A stretch of 60,706 bases of DNA from Streptomyces fructofermentans (GCF_014651055.1 NZ_BMWD01000036.1:1-60706), one strand, 5' to 3'; positions 33,694-42,201 are shown, counted from the stretch's first letter. Notes: generated by a model from the sequence alone, not told the origin. Made by a program: numbers and translations.

Positions 33694-34470
33694 TCAGGGG
33701 GACTTGAAGAGCATCCCGGTGAGGAGGCGGAAGACCTCCTCGGGGTCCTGGTCGCCCATCGGCCCCTCCAGGTTGTGGCCCAGCAGGAGCGTGGCGAAGC
33801 CGTGGGCCAGTGACCAGGCGGCGACCCCCGCGAGCCGGGCGTCATCGCCGCGTCCCTCCTGCGGGACGGCGGAGACCGCGCCGCGCAGGCGCTCACCCGC
33901 GAGCGCCCTGGCCGCCGTCAGCTCCAGATCGTTGCCCCGCAGCAGTTCCGGCGTGAACATCACCTGGAAATGGGCCGGGTGCTCACGCGCGAACCGTACG
34001 TAGCGCACACCCGTGTCCCGCGGGTCGGCCGCGTCCGCGAGGGTGGCCGCCAGCAGCGCGTAGCCCTCGGCCGCGATCGCGGTGAGCAGGCCCGTGCGGT
34101 CCTTGAAGTGGTGGGCCGGCGCGGCGTGCGAGACGCCCGCGCGGCGGGCGAGGTCCCGCAGGCTCACCGCCGCCGGACCCTCGGCGGAGATCACGTCGAG
34201 AGCGGCCGCCAGGATCGCGCGGCGCAGATCGCCGTGGTGGTACGCGCGGCGCCCGGGGGCGGCCGGGGGCCCCGCGGGTTCGCCGGGCCCCGAGGGGGCC
34301 GCTTGCTGCGGGGGCTGCGGGGGCTGGGTGGGCTCCGAGGGCTCCGAGGGCTCCGCGGGCTGTGAGGCCTTCGCGGGTGCGGTGTCGGTGGACGCGGCGG
34401 GTTCTGCCGTCGGCCGGTGCGCGGGCCGGTGCGCGGGCCCTGGGCCGGTGGCGTGCGTGCTCCTCGTCAT
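33694..34470 (-). CDS. TetR-family regulator with Pro-rich N-terminal extension
   Basis: A 258-aa TetR protein. Residues 1-74 are Pro/Ala/Gln/Ser-rich and probably disordered. The HTH follows (about 75-125: AYHHGDLRRAILAAALDVI, VSLRDLARRAGVSHAAPAHH), and the C-terminal domain is of the WHG type (TPELLRGNDLELTAA). Such a long head is unusual. A start closer to the HTH is possible, but no internal Met or strong ribosome-binding site is evident there. It is divergent from the SCO6745-like gene, with the shared dyad at 34499-34540 between. Confidence 0.87.
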   Translation of the reverse strand: MTRSTHATGPGPAHRPAHRPTAEPAASTDTAPAKASQPAEPSEPSEPTQPPQPPQQAAPSGPGEPAGPPAAPGRRAYHHGDLRRAILAAALDVISAEGPAAVSLRDLARRAGVSHAAPAHHFKDRTGLLTAIAAEGYALLAATLADAADPRDTGVRYVRFAREHPAHFQVMFTPELLRGNDLELTAARALAGERLRGAVSAVPQEGRGDDARLAGVAAWSLAHGFATLLLGHNLEGPMGDQDPEEVFRLLTGMLFKSP

Positions 34471-34498
34471 GGTCAGCAGCGTACGCCGAATCTAGGCA

Positions 34499-34540
34499 TT
34501 GACAAGTTCGGCGGTGGCGGGCAATCTTGTCAGTGTCAAG
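34499..34540. promoter_or_regulatory. TetR operator candidates
   Basis: CTTGTCAGTGTCAAG (34526-34540) is a 15-bp dyad with 6 of 7 positions symmetric. TTGACAAGTT (34499-34508) repeats part of it. They lie in the 107-bp gap between the divergent TetR and SCO6745-like starts, overlapping any promoter there. Confidence 0.6.
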
Positions 34541-34577
34541 TTTTCGTGGGGGCGGGATCGGACGAAGGGGGTACGTC

Positions 34578-35477
34578 ATGTCTGCGGACGTCGACGGGGC
34601 GGTGCGGGACAGCGGGATCGAACCGGGCAGGGTGCGGCAGATGTGGCACCTCCTGGAGCCGCTGCACGCGGTGCTCTACTACGCGCCGGAGGTCTTCGAG
34701 GAGTCCGCCGCACTCGGCTTCGACGTCGAGGAGCGCTGGCCCTCCTACTTCCCCCTGCGGGCCGCGCCCTTGGGGGCCGTCGGCGAGGGCCGTGTCGCCT
34801 CGGCCTTCTTCAGCTTCAGTCCGCGTATGGTCGCCGCGCACATGGACGGCGTGTGGGAGACCGCGGACCCCGAGCAGGTGATCCGGGCGCGAGCGAGAGG
34901 TGTCGACCGGGCGTACCGGGCGATACTCGGCGACCGGGCGGGCAGTCCCGAACTGGCCGAGGCGGCGGCGCTGGCCCGCCGCGCGGCCGAGTCGCTGAGC
35001 ACGGCGGGGCGGCCGTTGGCCGCGGCCAACGCCGAACTGCCCTGGCCGGAAGCCCCGCACGCGCAGTTGTGGCACGCGGCGACGATCCTGCGGGAGCACC
35101 GGGGGGACGGTCACTTGGCCGCGCTGCTCGTCGCCGGACTCGATCCCGTCGAGGCGCTCGTGTCCTTCGCGGCCGTGGGCGCCGCCCCCGTGGAGCGGTT
35201 CGAGAGCCGGGGCTGGAGTGCGGGGGAGTGGTCCGCCGCACGGGAACGGCTCGTCGCCCGCGGCCTGCTGGCCGGGGACGGCACGGCGACGGACGCCGGA
35301 CGCGCCCTTCGCCGCGAGGTCGAGCACCGCACCGACGAGTTGGCCGCCGAGCCATGGCGGTCGCTGGGCCCGGCCGCCACCGGCCGACTGGCCGAACTGC
35401 TGGGCGAGTTCTGGGTCGCCGTCCTCGGGTCCGGGCTGCTCCCCTCGGAGACCACACTGGGCATCGGGAAGGTGTGA
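34578..35477 (+). CDS. SCO6745-like (SalK-type) helix-turn-helix protein
   Basis: A 299-aa soluble protein of the actinobacterial SCO6745 / SalK family. Typical features are the opening VRQMWHLLEPLHAVLYYAPE, the central region around YFPLRAAPLGAVG and FSFSPRMVAAH, and a C-terminal winged-helix-like part (SAARERLVARGLLAGDG). The biochemical role of the family is not established. The ATG at 34578 follows GAAGGGGG. The divergent TetR regulator probably controls it. Confidence 0.83.
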   Translation: MSADVDGAVRDSGIEPGRVRQMWHLLEPLHAVLYYAPEVFEESAALGFDVEERWPSYFPLRAAPLGAVGEGRVASAFFSFSPRMVAAHMDGVWETADPEQVIRARARGVDRAYRAILGDRAGSPELAEAAALARRAAESLSTAGRPLAAANAELPWPEAPHAQLWHAATILREHRGDGHLAALLVAGLDPVEALVSFAAVGAAPVERFESRGWSAGEWSAARERLVARGLLAGDGTATDAGRALRREVEHRTDELAAEPWRSLGPAATGRLAELLGEFWVAVLGSGLLPSETTLGIGKV

Positions 35478-35545
35478 CGCGGCAGGAGAGCGCGGTGAAG
35501 GGCGACTTGAGGCCTCGGCGCCCGAAGCCCGACCGTCGGAACCCG

Positions 35546-35709
35546 GGCCTTGCTGTCGGGACGGGGCCTTGCTGCCGGGACGGGGCCTTGCTGGGGTGAC
35601 CGGACCGGAGCCTCGCTGTGTCGACCGGAGCCTTGCTCGGGGCTTGGGGCTTGGGGCTTGGGGCTCGGGGCTCGGGGCTCGGGTTCGGGCTCGGGCTCGG
35701 GGTCCGGGC
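35546..35709. repeat. 19-bp minisatellite grading into telomere-like 7-bp repeats
   Basis: Units of 19 bp with GGCCTTGCTG start at 35546, 35565 and 35584, then decay. From 35636 the sequence becomes seven 7-bp units, (CTTGGGG or CTCGGGG)n, followed by three 6-bp TCGGGC/G units. The 451-bp gap (35478-35928) holds no recognisable gene; the HNH lipoprotein ribosome-binding site is at its end. Confidence 0.92.
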
Positions 35710-35928
35710 GTCGGTACCCGAGCCCGGGCGCCAACCCCGGGTTTTCAAGTCAGGGACGCGGGAACCGTCACCACCGGGGGCGCGCCGGTGGCGCACCACA
35801 CGCTCCCCCGGAGCGCGCCGGGAGCCCGGGGTGGTCCCATGACGGCACGACGGCCCAGGCCAGTACGGTGAGGGCCGGGAAGGCCCGCCCGCACGGGCGG
35901 ACCCGGGGAGACAAGGGGAGGGAGTGCC

Positions 35929-36645
35929 GTGACGCACTGGACGAGAGTGGCCGGTGCCGCGGTCCTGGTGCTCGCCGCGACCGGCTGCACCGTGGAGACG
36001 CCGGGTTCGGCCGGGCCCGAGGAGCCCGTGGGAAAGGGCGGGGCCGCCCTCACCGCGCTGGACTCGTTGACCGTCAAGGGAAGGGCTCCCAGGACGGGGT
36101 TCGACCGGGACAGGTTCGGCACGCCGTGGGCCGACACCGACTCGAACGGCTGCGACACGCGCGACGACATACTCAAACGGGACCTGAAGGACGTGAGGTT
36201 CAGCGACGGCGAGTGCCGGGTCAGTGCGGGAAAGCTCGATCCGGACCCGTACACCGACAAGGACGTGACCTTCGAGCGCGGCGGCCGCAGCGAGGTCGAC
36301 ATCGACCATCTCGTCGCCCTGTCGGACGCCTGGCAGAAGGGCGCCCAGAAGTGGGACGCGAGCAAGCGGATAGCGCTCGCCAACGACCCGCTGAACCTTC
36401 TCGCTGTCGACGCGGGCCCCAACCGCAGCAAGGGCGACGGGGACACGGCCACCTGGCTCCCGCCCCACAAGGCCTACCGCTGCACCTACGTGGCCAGGCA
36501 GGTCGCCGTGAAGAAGAAGTACGGGCTGTGGGTCACCGCCGCGGAGAGGGACGCGATGAAGCGGGTGCTGTCCGGCTGCCCCGAGCAGCGGCTTCCCGAG
36601 GGCGGGACGCCGACGAGGGCGCCGGCCCGGTTCCACGCCGACTGA
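35929..36645 (+). CDS. Lipoprotein with HNH endonuclease domain (DUF1524)
   Basis: A 238-aa predicted exported, lipid-anchored nuclease-like protein. A signal peptide ends in the lipobox ATGC (Cys about residue 20). The DUF1524 domain has the diagnostic DIDHLVALSDAW with H127, then NPLNLLAVDAGPNRSKGDGD and WLPP, matching the Asp-His ... Asn ... Asn/Lys pattern of the HNH metal site. The GTG at 35929 follows GGGGAGGGAG. Such proteins are common in actinomycetes and are thought to degrade extracellular DNA; that role is inferred here. Confidence 0.9.
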   Translation: MTHWTRVAGAAVLVLAATGCTVETPGSAGPEEPVGKGGAALTALDSLTVKGRAPRTGFDRDRFGTPWADTDSNGCDTRDDILKRDLKDVRFSDGECRVSAGKLDPDPYTDKDVTFERGGRSEVDIDHLVALSDAWQKGAQKWDASKRIALANDPLNLLAVDAGPNRSKGDGDTATWLPPHKAYRCTYVARQVAVKKKYGLWVTAAERDAMKRVLSGCPEQRLPEGGTPTRAPARFHAD

Positions 36646-36825
36646 GCGCCGAGCCTGCCGCCCCGCCCGGTGCGGGAGCGCCGGCCCCGCACCGGCGGCC
36701 GTCGGTGGGACCGGCCCCGTACCGGCGGCACTCGCGGCCGTCGGCGGCACCGGCCGGGAGCGGTGGGGTTCGGCCACCGGCAAACGGGTTCCGCGAGGGC
36801 GGGGCCGCCGCCTACGGTGTCCCGC

Positions 36826-37563
36826 ATGGAGCTGAAGGTAGCGAGCCTCGCCGAACGCCCGGAGATGCACGGGCGGGTGACGGGAATGGCCGACACCTGG
36901 CCGGAGTTCCTGCGCAACGACCTCGTGGGCAACGCGCACTACGCCCGTATCGCCGCCGAACTGCCGGAGTACGTGCTGTTCGCGGAGAACGAGCGCGGTG
37001 AGGTCGTCGCCCACGCGTACAGCGTGCCCTTCGCCCTCGGGGCCGGGGGCGAGCTGCCGGCGCGGGGCTGGGACGAGGTGCTGGTGTGGGCGTTCGGCGA
37101 CCTGCGCCGGGGCCTGCGGCCCGACACGGTGAGCGCGATCTCGGTCGTCGTCGCGCCGCCCGTCCAGGGCACCGGCCTGTCGGCCCGGATGCTCTCGGCG
37201 ATGCGGGACAACGCCCGGGCGCGCGGCTTCCGCGAGGTCGTCGCCCCGGTGCGCCCGAGCGCGAAGCACCGTGAACCGCGCACGCCGATGGAGGAGTACG
37301 CGTTCCGCACGCGGGACGACGGGCTGCCGCACGACCCGTGGCTGCGGGTCCACGTCAGGGCGGGCGGGCGCATCGAGGGGGTGGCCCCGGCGTCGATGAG
37401 CGTCGCCGCGTCGCTCGACGAGTGGCGGGCGTGGACGAGGCTGCCGTTCGACGAGGAGGGCCTGGTCGAGGTGCCCGGGGCGCTGGTCCCCGTGCACTGC
37501 GAGCCGGACCGGGGATACGCGGTGTACGTGGAGCCCAGCGTGTGGGTGCGGCACACCCTGTGA
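36826..37563 (+). CDS. GNAT-like acetyltransferase
   Basis: A 245-aa protein with a GNAT core. Beta-4 and the acetyl-CoA loop read ISVVVAPPVQGTGLSARML (about 105-123), followed by helix DNARARGFREVVAPVRPS. A longer C-terminal part (about 150-245), ending GYAVYVEPSVWVRHTL, is typical of the larger streptomycete members. The substrate is unknown. The ATG at 36826 matches the start of the conserved region; no strong ribosome-binding site is seen, and in-frame extensions to 36670 are compositional. No operon partner is obvious. Confidence 0.8.
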   Translation: MELKVASLAERPEMHGRVTGMADTWPEFLRNDLVGNAHYARIAAELPEYVLFAENERGEVVAHAYSVPFALGAGGELPARGWDEVLVWAFGDLRRGLRPDTVSAISVVVAPPVQGTGLSARMLSAMRDNARARGFREVVAPVRPSAKHREPRTPMEEYAFRTRDDGLPHDPWLRVHVRAGGRIEGVAPASMSVAASLDEWRAWTRLPFDEEGLVEVPGALVPVHCEPDRGYAVYVEPSVWVRHTL

Positions 37564-37596
37564 GGCCGGCCCCCGGTCCCGTCGGGCTCCGGGGGG

Positions 37597-38340
37597 TCAG
37601 CCGCCCAGCTCGTCCAGGTCGAGGATCTTGCCCTTGGGCTTCTCGGCGGGGACCGGCTCGTCGAAGTCGCCGAAGGTGACCGTGCCCGGGTCCTTGGCGG
37701 ACTTGCTGACGACCTTCAGCAGGTAGGGCTTGCCCTCGGTGGCGACGTACAGCGTGTAGGTGTCCTTGCCGTCCTTCTCGTGCAGGACGATCGCCGGAAC
37801 ACCGTCGACGGTGGTCGTCCTGCCGCGCCGCGCGTCGGAGCTGACGTCGTCGAACTCGCCGAGCACGGTGCCGAGGTCGCAGAACTCCGCGATGTCGTCG
37901 GCGTCGGAGCCGGTCGCGGACATCTTGGTCCACTTGCCGGCCAGCAGTGCCACCACGCCGTCGGTCTCCTCGGCGGAGTCGCCCTCGCCCTGCGCCCGCA
38001 GGAACTTCTCGTCGTACCGCATGTAGAGGGTGTCCCCGGTCTTGACGAGGTCGGCCTTGCCCTCGCCCCCGGCGCTGATCGTGCCGGCGCAGTGGCCCTT
38101 CTTGTCGAGGGCCATGTCGATGCCGACGCGGCTGCCGTCGTCCTGGATGTCGCCCTTCATCCGCAGCGACTTGGCGTTCGAGGTGGCCTTCACGGCCCGG
38201 TCGGCGATCTCGCCGCCGGTCTGCCCGGCGAACGGGCCCTTCGGCTTGCTGTCCGCCTTGTCGTCACCGGGCAGGCAGCCGGTGAGCGTGGCGGTGGCCG
38301 CGGCGGCGAGGCAGAGAGCGGCAAGTGCGGTACGGCGCAT
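37597..38340 (-). CDS. LppX/LprG-like lipoprotein
   Basis: A 247-aa exported lipoprotein. The signal peptide (MRRTALAALCLAAAAT) ends with the lipobox LTGC at about residue 22. The mature part has the LppX_LprAFG-like pattern: an amphipathic helix (GGEIADRAVKATSNAKSLRM), then alternating beta strands with DTLYMRYDEKFLRAQ. That fold is associated with binding or shuttling of acyl lipids in mycobacteria; here the role is inferred. The ATG at 38340 follows AAGGAA. The tandem 8-bp repeat starts just upstream (38356). Confidence 0.85.
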   Translation of the reverse strand: MRRTALAALCLAAAATATLTGCLPGDDKADSKPKGPFAGQTGGEIADRAVKATSNAKSLRMKGDIQDDGSRVGIDMALDKKGHCAGTISAGGEGKADLVKTGDTLYMRYDEKFLRAQGEGDSAEETDGVVALLAGKWTKMSATGSDADDIAEFCDLGTVLGEFDDVSSDARRGRTTTVDGVPAIVLHEKDGKDTYTLYVATEGKPYLLKVVSKSAKDPGTVTFGDFDEPVPAEKPKGKILDLDELGG

Positions 38341-38355
38341 GACGATTCATTCCTT

Positions 38356-38405
38356 GAGGTGTCGAGGTGTCGGGTGCAGAGGTGCAGAGGTGCAGAGGTG
38401 CAGAG
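38356..38405. repeat. 8-bp tandem repeat in a lipoprotein leader
   Basis: Two GAGGTGTC units (38356-38371) are followed by four exact GTGCAGAG units (38374-38405). The tract lies 16-65 bp upstream of the LppX-like gene, so copy-number change could alter its promoter. Confidence 0.93.
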
Positions 38406-38492
38406 GCGTTGGAGCGGCAGCGGGGACGGCGCGGAGGGCCGCGGGAGAGGTGCGGCGGGGTGCGGCCGCGCGCGGGGCCGGTGGGGGCGGCG

Positions 38493-39236
38493 TCAGCCGG
38501 TCTTCTTCCAGTCCTCGCAGCCCGAGGTCTTGAAGTACGTGTCACCGGGGGCGATCGTCACGACGGCCGTGCCGGACACGTTGTTGTTCGCGATGATCGA
38601 GTCGAGGGAGTGCGAGGCGTCCTTGGAGCGCTCCCAGTAGCACAGGCCGTCGGAGTTGCCGGTCGACCGGTAGGTGCCGGGGGCGATGTCGCCGCCCACT
38701 CTGTGCATCCCGCCGTCGCCCTCCATCCGCGTGGCCGGCGTGCCGGAGGCCTTCGTCCCGACGGCCTCCCAGTCCCCGCAGCCGCTGGACTTGAAGAGCT
38801 TGTCGCCGGCCTGGATCGTCACGTAACTCGTGCCGGTGACGTTGTCGTTGGCGATGATCGAGTCCATTTCGCCCGAGGCGTCCTTGGCACGCTCCCAGTA
38901 GCACAGGGAGTCGGTGTTGCCCGTGGTCCGGTAGGTCCCCGGCTTGATGTCGGTACCGACCTGGAAGTCGCCGTCGCCCGCGAGCGCGGCCTTCTTCCTG
39001 GGCGTGTCGGCCTTGGTGGCGGACTTGTCCTTCGACTTGGTCCCGGCCCCGGCCCCGGCCCCGTCCTTCGACTTGGAACCGGACCCGGAGCCGCGCTCGG
39101 CGGAGGCGGACGAGCCCTTCGCGGCCGTGCTCCCGCCGTGCTTCGAGCCGTTCGAGCCGTTCGAGTTCGCCGACACGGCGCCGATGACGACGACGCCCGC
39201 GACGACTCCCAGCACGATCTTCCCCTTGGCGCCCAT
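38493..39236 (-). CDS. Exported/anchored protein with two 75-aa repeats
   Basis: A 247-aa protein of unknown function. An N-terminal hydrophobic segment (KIVLGVVAGVVVIGAVSA, about 5-22) is followed by a Ser/Gly/Lys-rich linker to residue 90. Two tandem domains come next (about 95-170 and 172-247), each with PGTYRTTGN or PGTYRSTGN, CYWERAKDAS or CYWERSKDAS, an internal DSIIAN and a terminal SGCGDW or SGCEDW. The paired cysteines in each (CYW and SGC) probably form one disulfide per domain. The ATG at 39236 follows GGAGGGAA. The domain is widespread in actinobacterial surface proteins; its ligand is unknown. Confidence 0.85.
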   Translation of the reverse strand: MGAKGKIVLGVVAGVVVIGAVSANSNGSNGSKHGGSTAAKGSSASAERGSGSGSKSKDGAGAGAGTKSKDKSATKADTPRKKAALAGDGDFQVGTDIKPGTYRTTGNTDSLCYWERAKDASGEMDSIIANDNVTGTSYVTIQAGDKLFKSSGCGDWEAVGTKASGTPATRMEGDGGMHRVGGDIAPGTYRSTGNSDGLCYWERSKDASHSLDSIIANNNVSGTAVVTIAPGDTYFKTSGCEDWKKTG

Positions 39237-39312
39237 GGCGGTTCCCTCCCCCGGGACGGAAGCCGCGCTCCTCGGCGGCCCCTCGTCCGATGGGTCAATC
39301 ACAGCAGAGCTT

Positions 39313-39363
39313 GTGAACCGAGTCAACACGGTTCACGGGATCGAGTGTGTACACGGCCGTGAA
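39313..39363. promoter_or_regulatory. Nested dyads upstream of the methylase gene
   Basis: GTGAACCG (39313-39320) pairs with CGGTTCAC (39329-39336). TTCACGG (39332-39338) pairs with CCGTGAA (39357-39363), and GTGTACAC (39347-39354) is self-complementary. They lie between the divergent repeat-protein and methylase genes and could bind the methylase's own HTH; this is inferred. Confidence 0.5.
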
Positions 39364-39426
39364 TAGGGGGCACTTGCGTACGTCGGTATGCTCGACGCCA
39401 CACAGCGGGACGAGGGGAGCCGACGG

Positions 39427-41478
39427 GTGCAGGAGAACGGGACAGAGGTCACCGCGGCCGGAATCGCCCGGTTGGCCGGGGTGGGCCGTGCCGCGGTCAG
39501 CAACTGGCGGCGCCGGCACGCCGACTTCCCCAAACCCGTCGGAGGTACCGAGACCAGCCCGTCCTTCGCGCTCACCGACGTGGAGGACTGGCTGCGCAAC
39601 CAGGGCAAACTCGCCGAGGTGCCCCTGCGCGAGCGCGTCTGGCAGCAACTCGCGGGCCACCCCGAGGGGCCGGTCACCGCCCTCGTCCACGTCGGCTGCG
39701 TCCTGCTCCTCGTCCACGACCGGCCCACGGTCTGGCTCGAACTGGGCGCGGGCTCCGACGCCCGGCTCGCGGAACGGCTGCCCGGCCCCCTCGACCAGGT
39801 CCTCACCCCGCGCTTCGGAACCGGTCGCGAGCGTGCCGTCGAGACACCGACCACCGCCCGGCTGCTGGCGTCCGCGCCGCTGCTGCGCGGCGCCGTGGAA
39901 CTCGCGTCCGAACTCGGAACCCGCAGGACGTACGAGTTCCTGCTGGGCCGCCACCTCGACGCCAACCCGCGTCAGTACACGCTCACCCCGACCGGCCTGG
40001 CCTCCCTCATGGCCGATCTCGCCGGACCGGCGCGTTCCGCGCTCGACCCGGCCTGCGGCACCGGCGGCCTGCTCCGTGCCGTGGCCGCGGCGCAGGCCAA
40101 CGGGACCGCGGGGAACCCGCACCTGCACGGCCAGGACAGCAGCCCCGAACTCGCCGCCCTCACGGCGCTGCGCCTCGGGCTGCACACGAGGGCCACCGTG
40201 CGCACGGCCGCCGCCGACAGCCTGCGCGCCGACGCGTATCCGGCACTGCGGGCCGACGCCGTCCTGTGCCACCCGCCGTTCAACGAGCGCAACTGGGGCC
40301 ACGACGAACTCGCGTACGACCCCCGCTGGGAGTACGGATTCCCGGCCCGCACCGAGTCCGAACTCGCCTGGGTGCAGCACGCGCTGGCCCGACTCGCGGA
40401 CGGCGGCGTGGCCGTCCTCCTGATGCCCCCGGCCGCCGCCTCACGCCGCTCGGGCCGCCGCATCCGCGCCGACCTGCTGCGCCGCGGCGCCCTGCGCGCG
40501 GTGATCGCGCTGCCTCCGGGGGCCGCACCCCCGTACAACATCCCGCTGCACCTGTGGGTGCTGCGGCGGCCCGCCGCCACCGGTCATCCGGCGCACCCCG
40601 AGGTGCTGCTCGCCGACACGGGGGCGTTCGCAGCGGACAGCCGCGACGACCTCGACTGGCAGGGCGTGCGCACCGCGGTCCTCGACGCCTGGCGGCCCTT
40701 CGACCGCACGGGCACGGCGGCGGAGCAACCGGGCCTGAGCCGCTCGGTGCCCGTCATCGAACTCCTCGACGACGACGTCGACCTGGCACCCGCGCGCCAT
40801 CTGCCGCCGCCCGCGGCCGGCGGGACCGAACAGCTCGCTAACGTGCGCGAGCACCTGGGCGAGACCCTGCGGCTGACCGGCGACCTCACCCCGCCGGCCG
40901 CCGATCCGCGCCGGCCCACCCGCTGGCCGCTGACCACGGTCGGTGAACTCGCGCGCGGCGGCGCCCTCCTGCTCCGTACCGGAGGAAGCGGCGGCCAGGC
41001 GCGCGTACCCGTCCTCACCGACCACGACGTGCTCTCCGGAAGCGCTCCCTCCGGAACGCTGCCCGAGAGCGACGACGAGCCGGTGATCATCGAGTCCGGC
41101 GACGTCGTCGTCCCCGTGCTCGGCGGCGGCTCCGTCGCCCGCGTCGTCGACGGCGCCACCGCGGGCGCCGCCCTCGGCCGCAACCTCGCCCTGCTGCGCC
41201 CCGATCCGGCCGCGCTCGACGCGTGGTTCCTCGCCGGCTTCCTGCGCGGCACCGCCAACAACCGCCAGGCCAGCAGCTACGCCTCCACCGCGACCCGGCT
41301 CGACGTGCGCCGCCTCCAACTGCCGCGGCTGCCGCTGGACCAGCAGCGCGTCTACGGCGAACGGTTCCGCGCCCTGGCCGAGTTCGAGGAGGCGATCCGG
41401 CTCGCGGGCCGCCTGGGCGAGCAGTTGGTGCGCGGGATGTACGACGGCCTGACGGACGGCACGGTCGCGCCCGGCTGA
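39427..41478 (+). CDS. Solitary N6-adenine DNA methylase-like protein with HTH and HPPF motif
   Basis: A 683-aa protein. The N-terminus (about 5-60) is an HTH (GIARLAGVGRAAVSNWRRRH). The central part (about 170-400) is an HsdM-like methylase: motif I LDPACGTGGLL and motif IV CHPPFNERNWG. The catalytic (N/D)PPF has become H282-P-P-F. The C-terminal third resembles a specificity-subunit half (WPLTTVGELARGG, GDVVVPVLGGG, QASSYASTATRLDVRRLQLP). No restriction or separate specificity gene is nearby. The GTG at 39427 follows GAGGGGAG; the ATG at 39388 has no ribosome-binding site. It may be a DNA-binding regulator derived from a methylase. Confidence 0.88.
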   Translation: MQENGTEVTAAGIARLAGVGRAAVSNWRRRHADFPKPVGGTETSPSFALTDVEDWLRNQGKLAEVPLRERVWQQLAGHPEGPVTALVHVGCVLLLVHDRPTVWLELGAGSDARLAERLPGPLDQVLTPRFGTGRERAVETPTTARLLASAPLLRGAVELASELGTRRTYEFLLGRHLDANPRQYTLTPTGLASLMADLAGPARSALDPACGTGGLLRAVAAAQANGTAGNPHLHGQDSSPELAALTALRLGLHTRATVRTAAADSLRADAYPALRADAVLCHPPFNERNWGHDELAYDPRWEYGFPARTESELAWVQHALARLADGGVAVLLMPPAAASRRSGRRIRADLLRRGALRAVIALPPGAAPPYNIPLHLWVLRRPAATGHPAHPEVLLADTGAFAADSRDDLDWQGVRTAVLDAWRPFDRTGTAAEQPGLSRSVPVIELLDDDVDLAPARHLPPPAAGGTEQLANVREHLGETLRLTGDLTPPAADPRRPTRWPLTTVGELARGGALLLRTGGSGGQARVPVLTDHDVLSGSAPSGTLPESDDEPVIIESGDVVVPVLGGGSVARVVDGATAGAALGRNLALLRPDPAALDAWFLAGFLRGTANNRQASSYASTATRLDVRRLQLPRLPLDQQRVYGERFRALAEFEEAIRLAGRLGEQLVRGMYDGLTDGTVAPG

Positions 41479-41619
41479 GGCCCCTGGGGCACGTGTCGTG
41501 ATCAGCACGGCAACGGTTCGGTACAACCCGGGACCAGTTGTCCTCGTCGGCCTATACGCTCGGACTCCGCACTCGCACGTCCGTCCCCGTCCGTCCCCAT
41601 CAGGTCTCCAGGAGCAACC

Positions 41620-42201
41620 ATGCAAGGCCACGGCCAGGCGCAGCCGCTGAAGCCGCCACCCCCGACCGGGTTGCTGGTCTTCCTGCGCGTGCTCTTCGTG
41701 GTGCTGTCGGTGTGCAGCTTCGGTCTGCTCGGCTGGGCCATGATGCTGCGGCTGGCGATCGTGACGCGCAAGTCGCTCGACTGGGGCCTGTTCGTGGCCA
41801 CGTTCGCGGCCGAGGTCCTCGGCTTCGTCCTGATCGGCACGGAGCCCGGCGAGGAGATCCACACCACCGGGGGCTGGACGGGCCTCGCCCTGCTGCTCGG
41901 CCTGCTCGTGCCCGCGATCGCGTACTACCTCGCGGTGGACATCCGCCACTTCCACGCGGCCCGTTACGCGGGGCACGCCCCGCTCCACCACCACCCCGCG
42001 CCGCCCGTCTACGGGTATCCGCAGCAGCCGTACGCCGGCTCGACGGCCCAGCAGACGCCGGTGCCGCCCATGACCCCGATACCGCAGCCCTCGACCCCGG
42101 TGCCGCCGCCGCAGCGCCCCGCGCCCGCGCGCATCGACCAGGTGCGCGCCGAGCTCGACGAACTGAGCGACTACCTGCGCAAGCACGAGGACGACAGGTG
42201 A
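41620..42201 (+). CDS. Membrane protein coupled to a Ser/Thr kinase gene
   Basis: A 193-aa protein without recognised function. Three hydrophobic segments (about 16-40, 57-73 and 85-105) precede a Pro/His/Gln-rich cytoplasmic or exposed linker (about 115-165) and a final helix with RIDQVRAELDELSDYLRKHE, which looks coiled-coil. The ATG at 41620 follows CAGGAG. Its stop overlaps the kinase start (GTGA, 42198-42201), so the two are translationally coupled, and it may be an anchor or input partner for the kinase. Confidence 0.8.
   Translation: MQGHGQAQPLKPPPPTGLLVFLRVLFVVLSVCSFGLLGWAMMLRLAIVTRKSLDWGLFVATFAAEVLGFVLIGTEPGEEIHTTGGWTGLALLLGLLVPAIAYYLAVDIRHFHAARYAGHAPLHHHPAPPVYGYPQQPYAGSTAQQTPVPPMTPIPQPSTPVPPPQRPAPARIDQVRAELDELSDYLRKHEDDR

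Noticed and set aside
39427..41478. Restriction-modification system
   Set aside because: No restriction or separate specificity gene is near, and the catalytic motif is altered.
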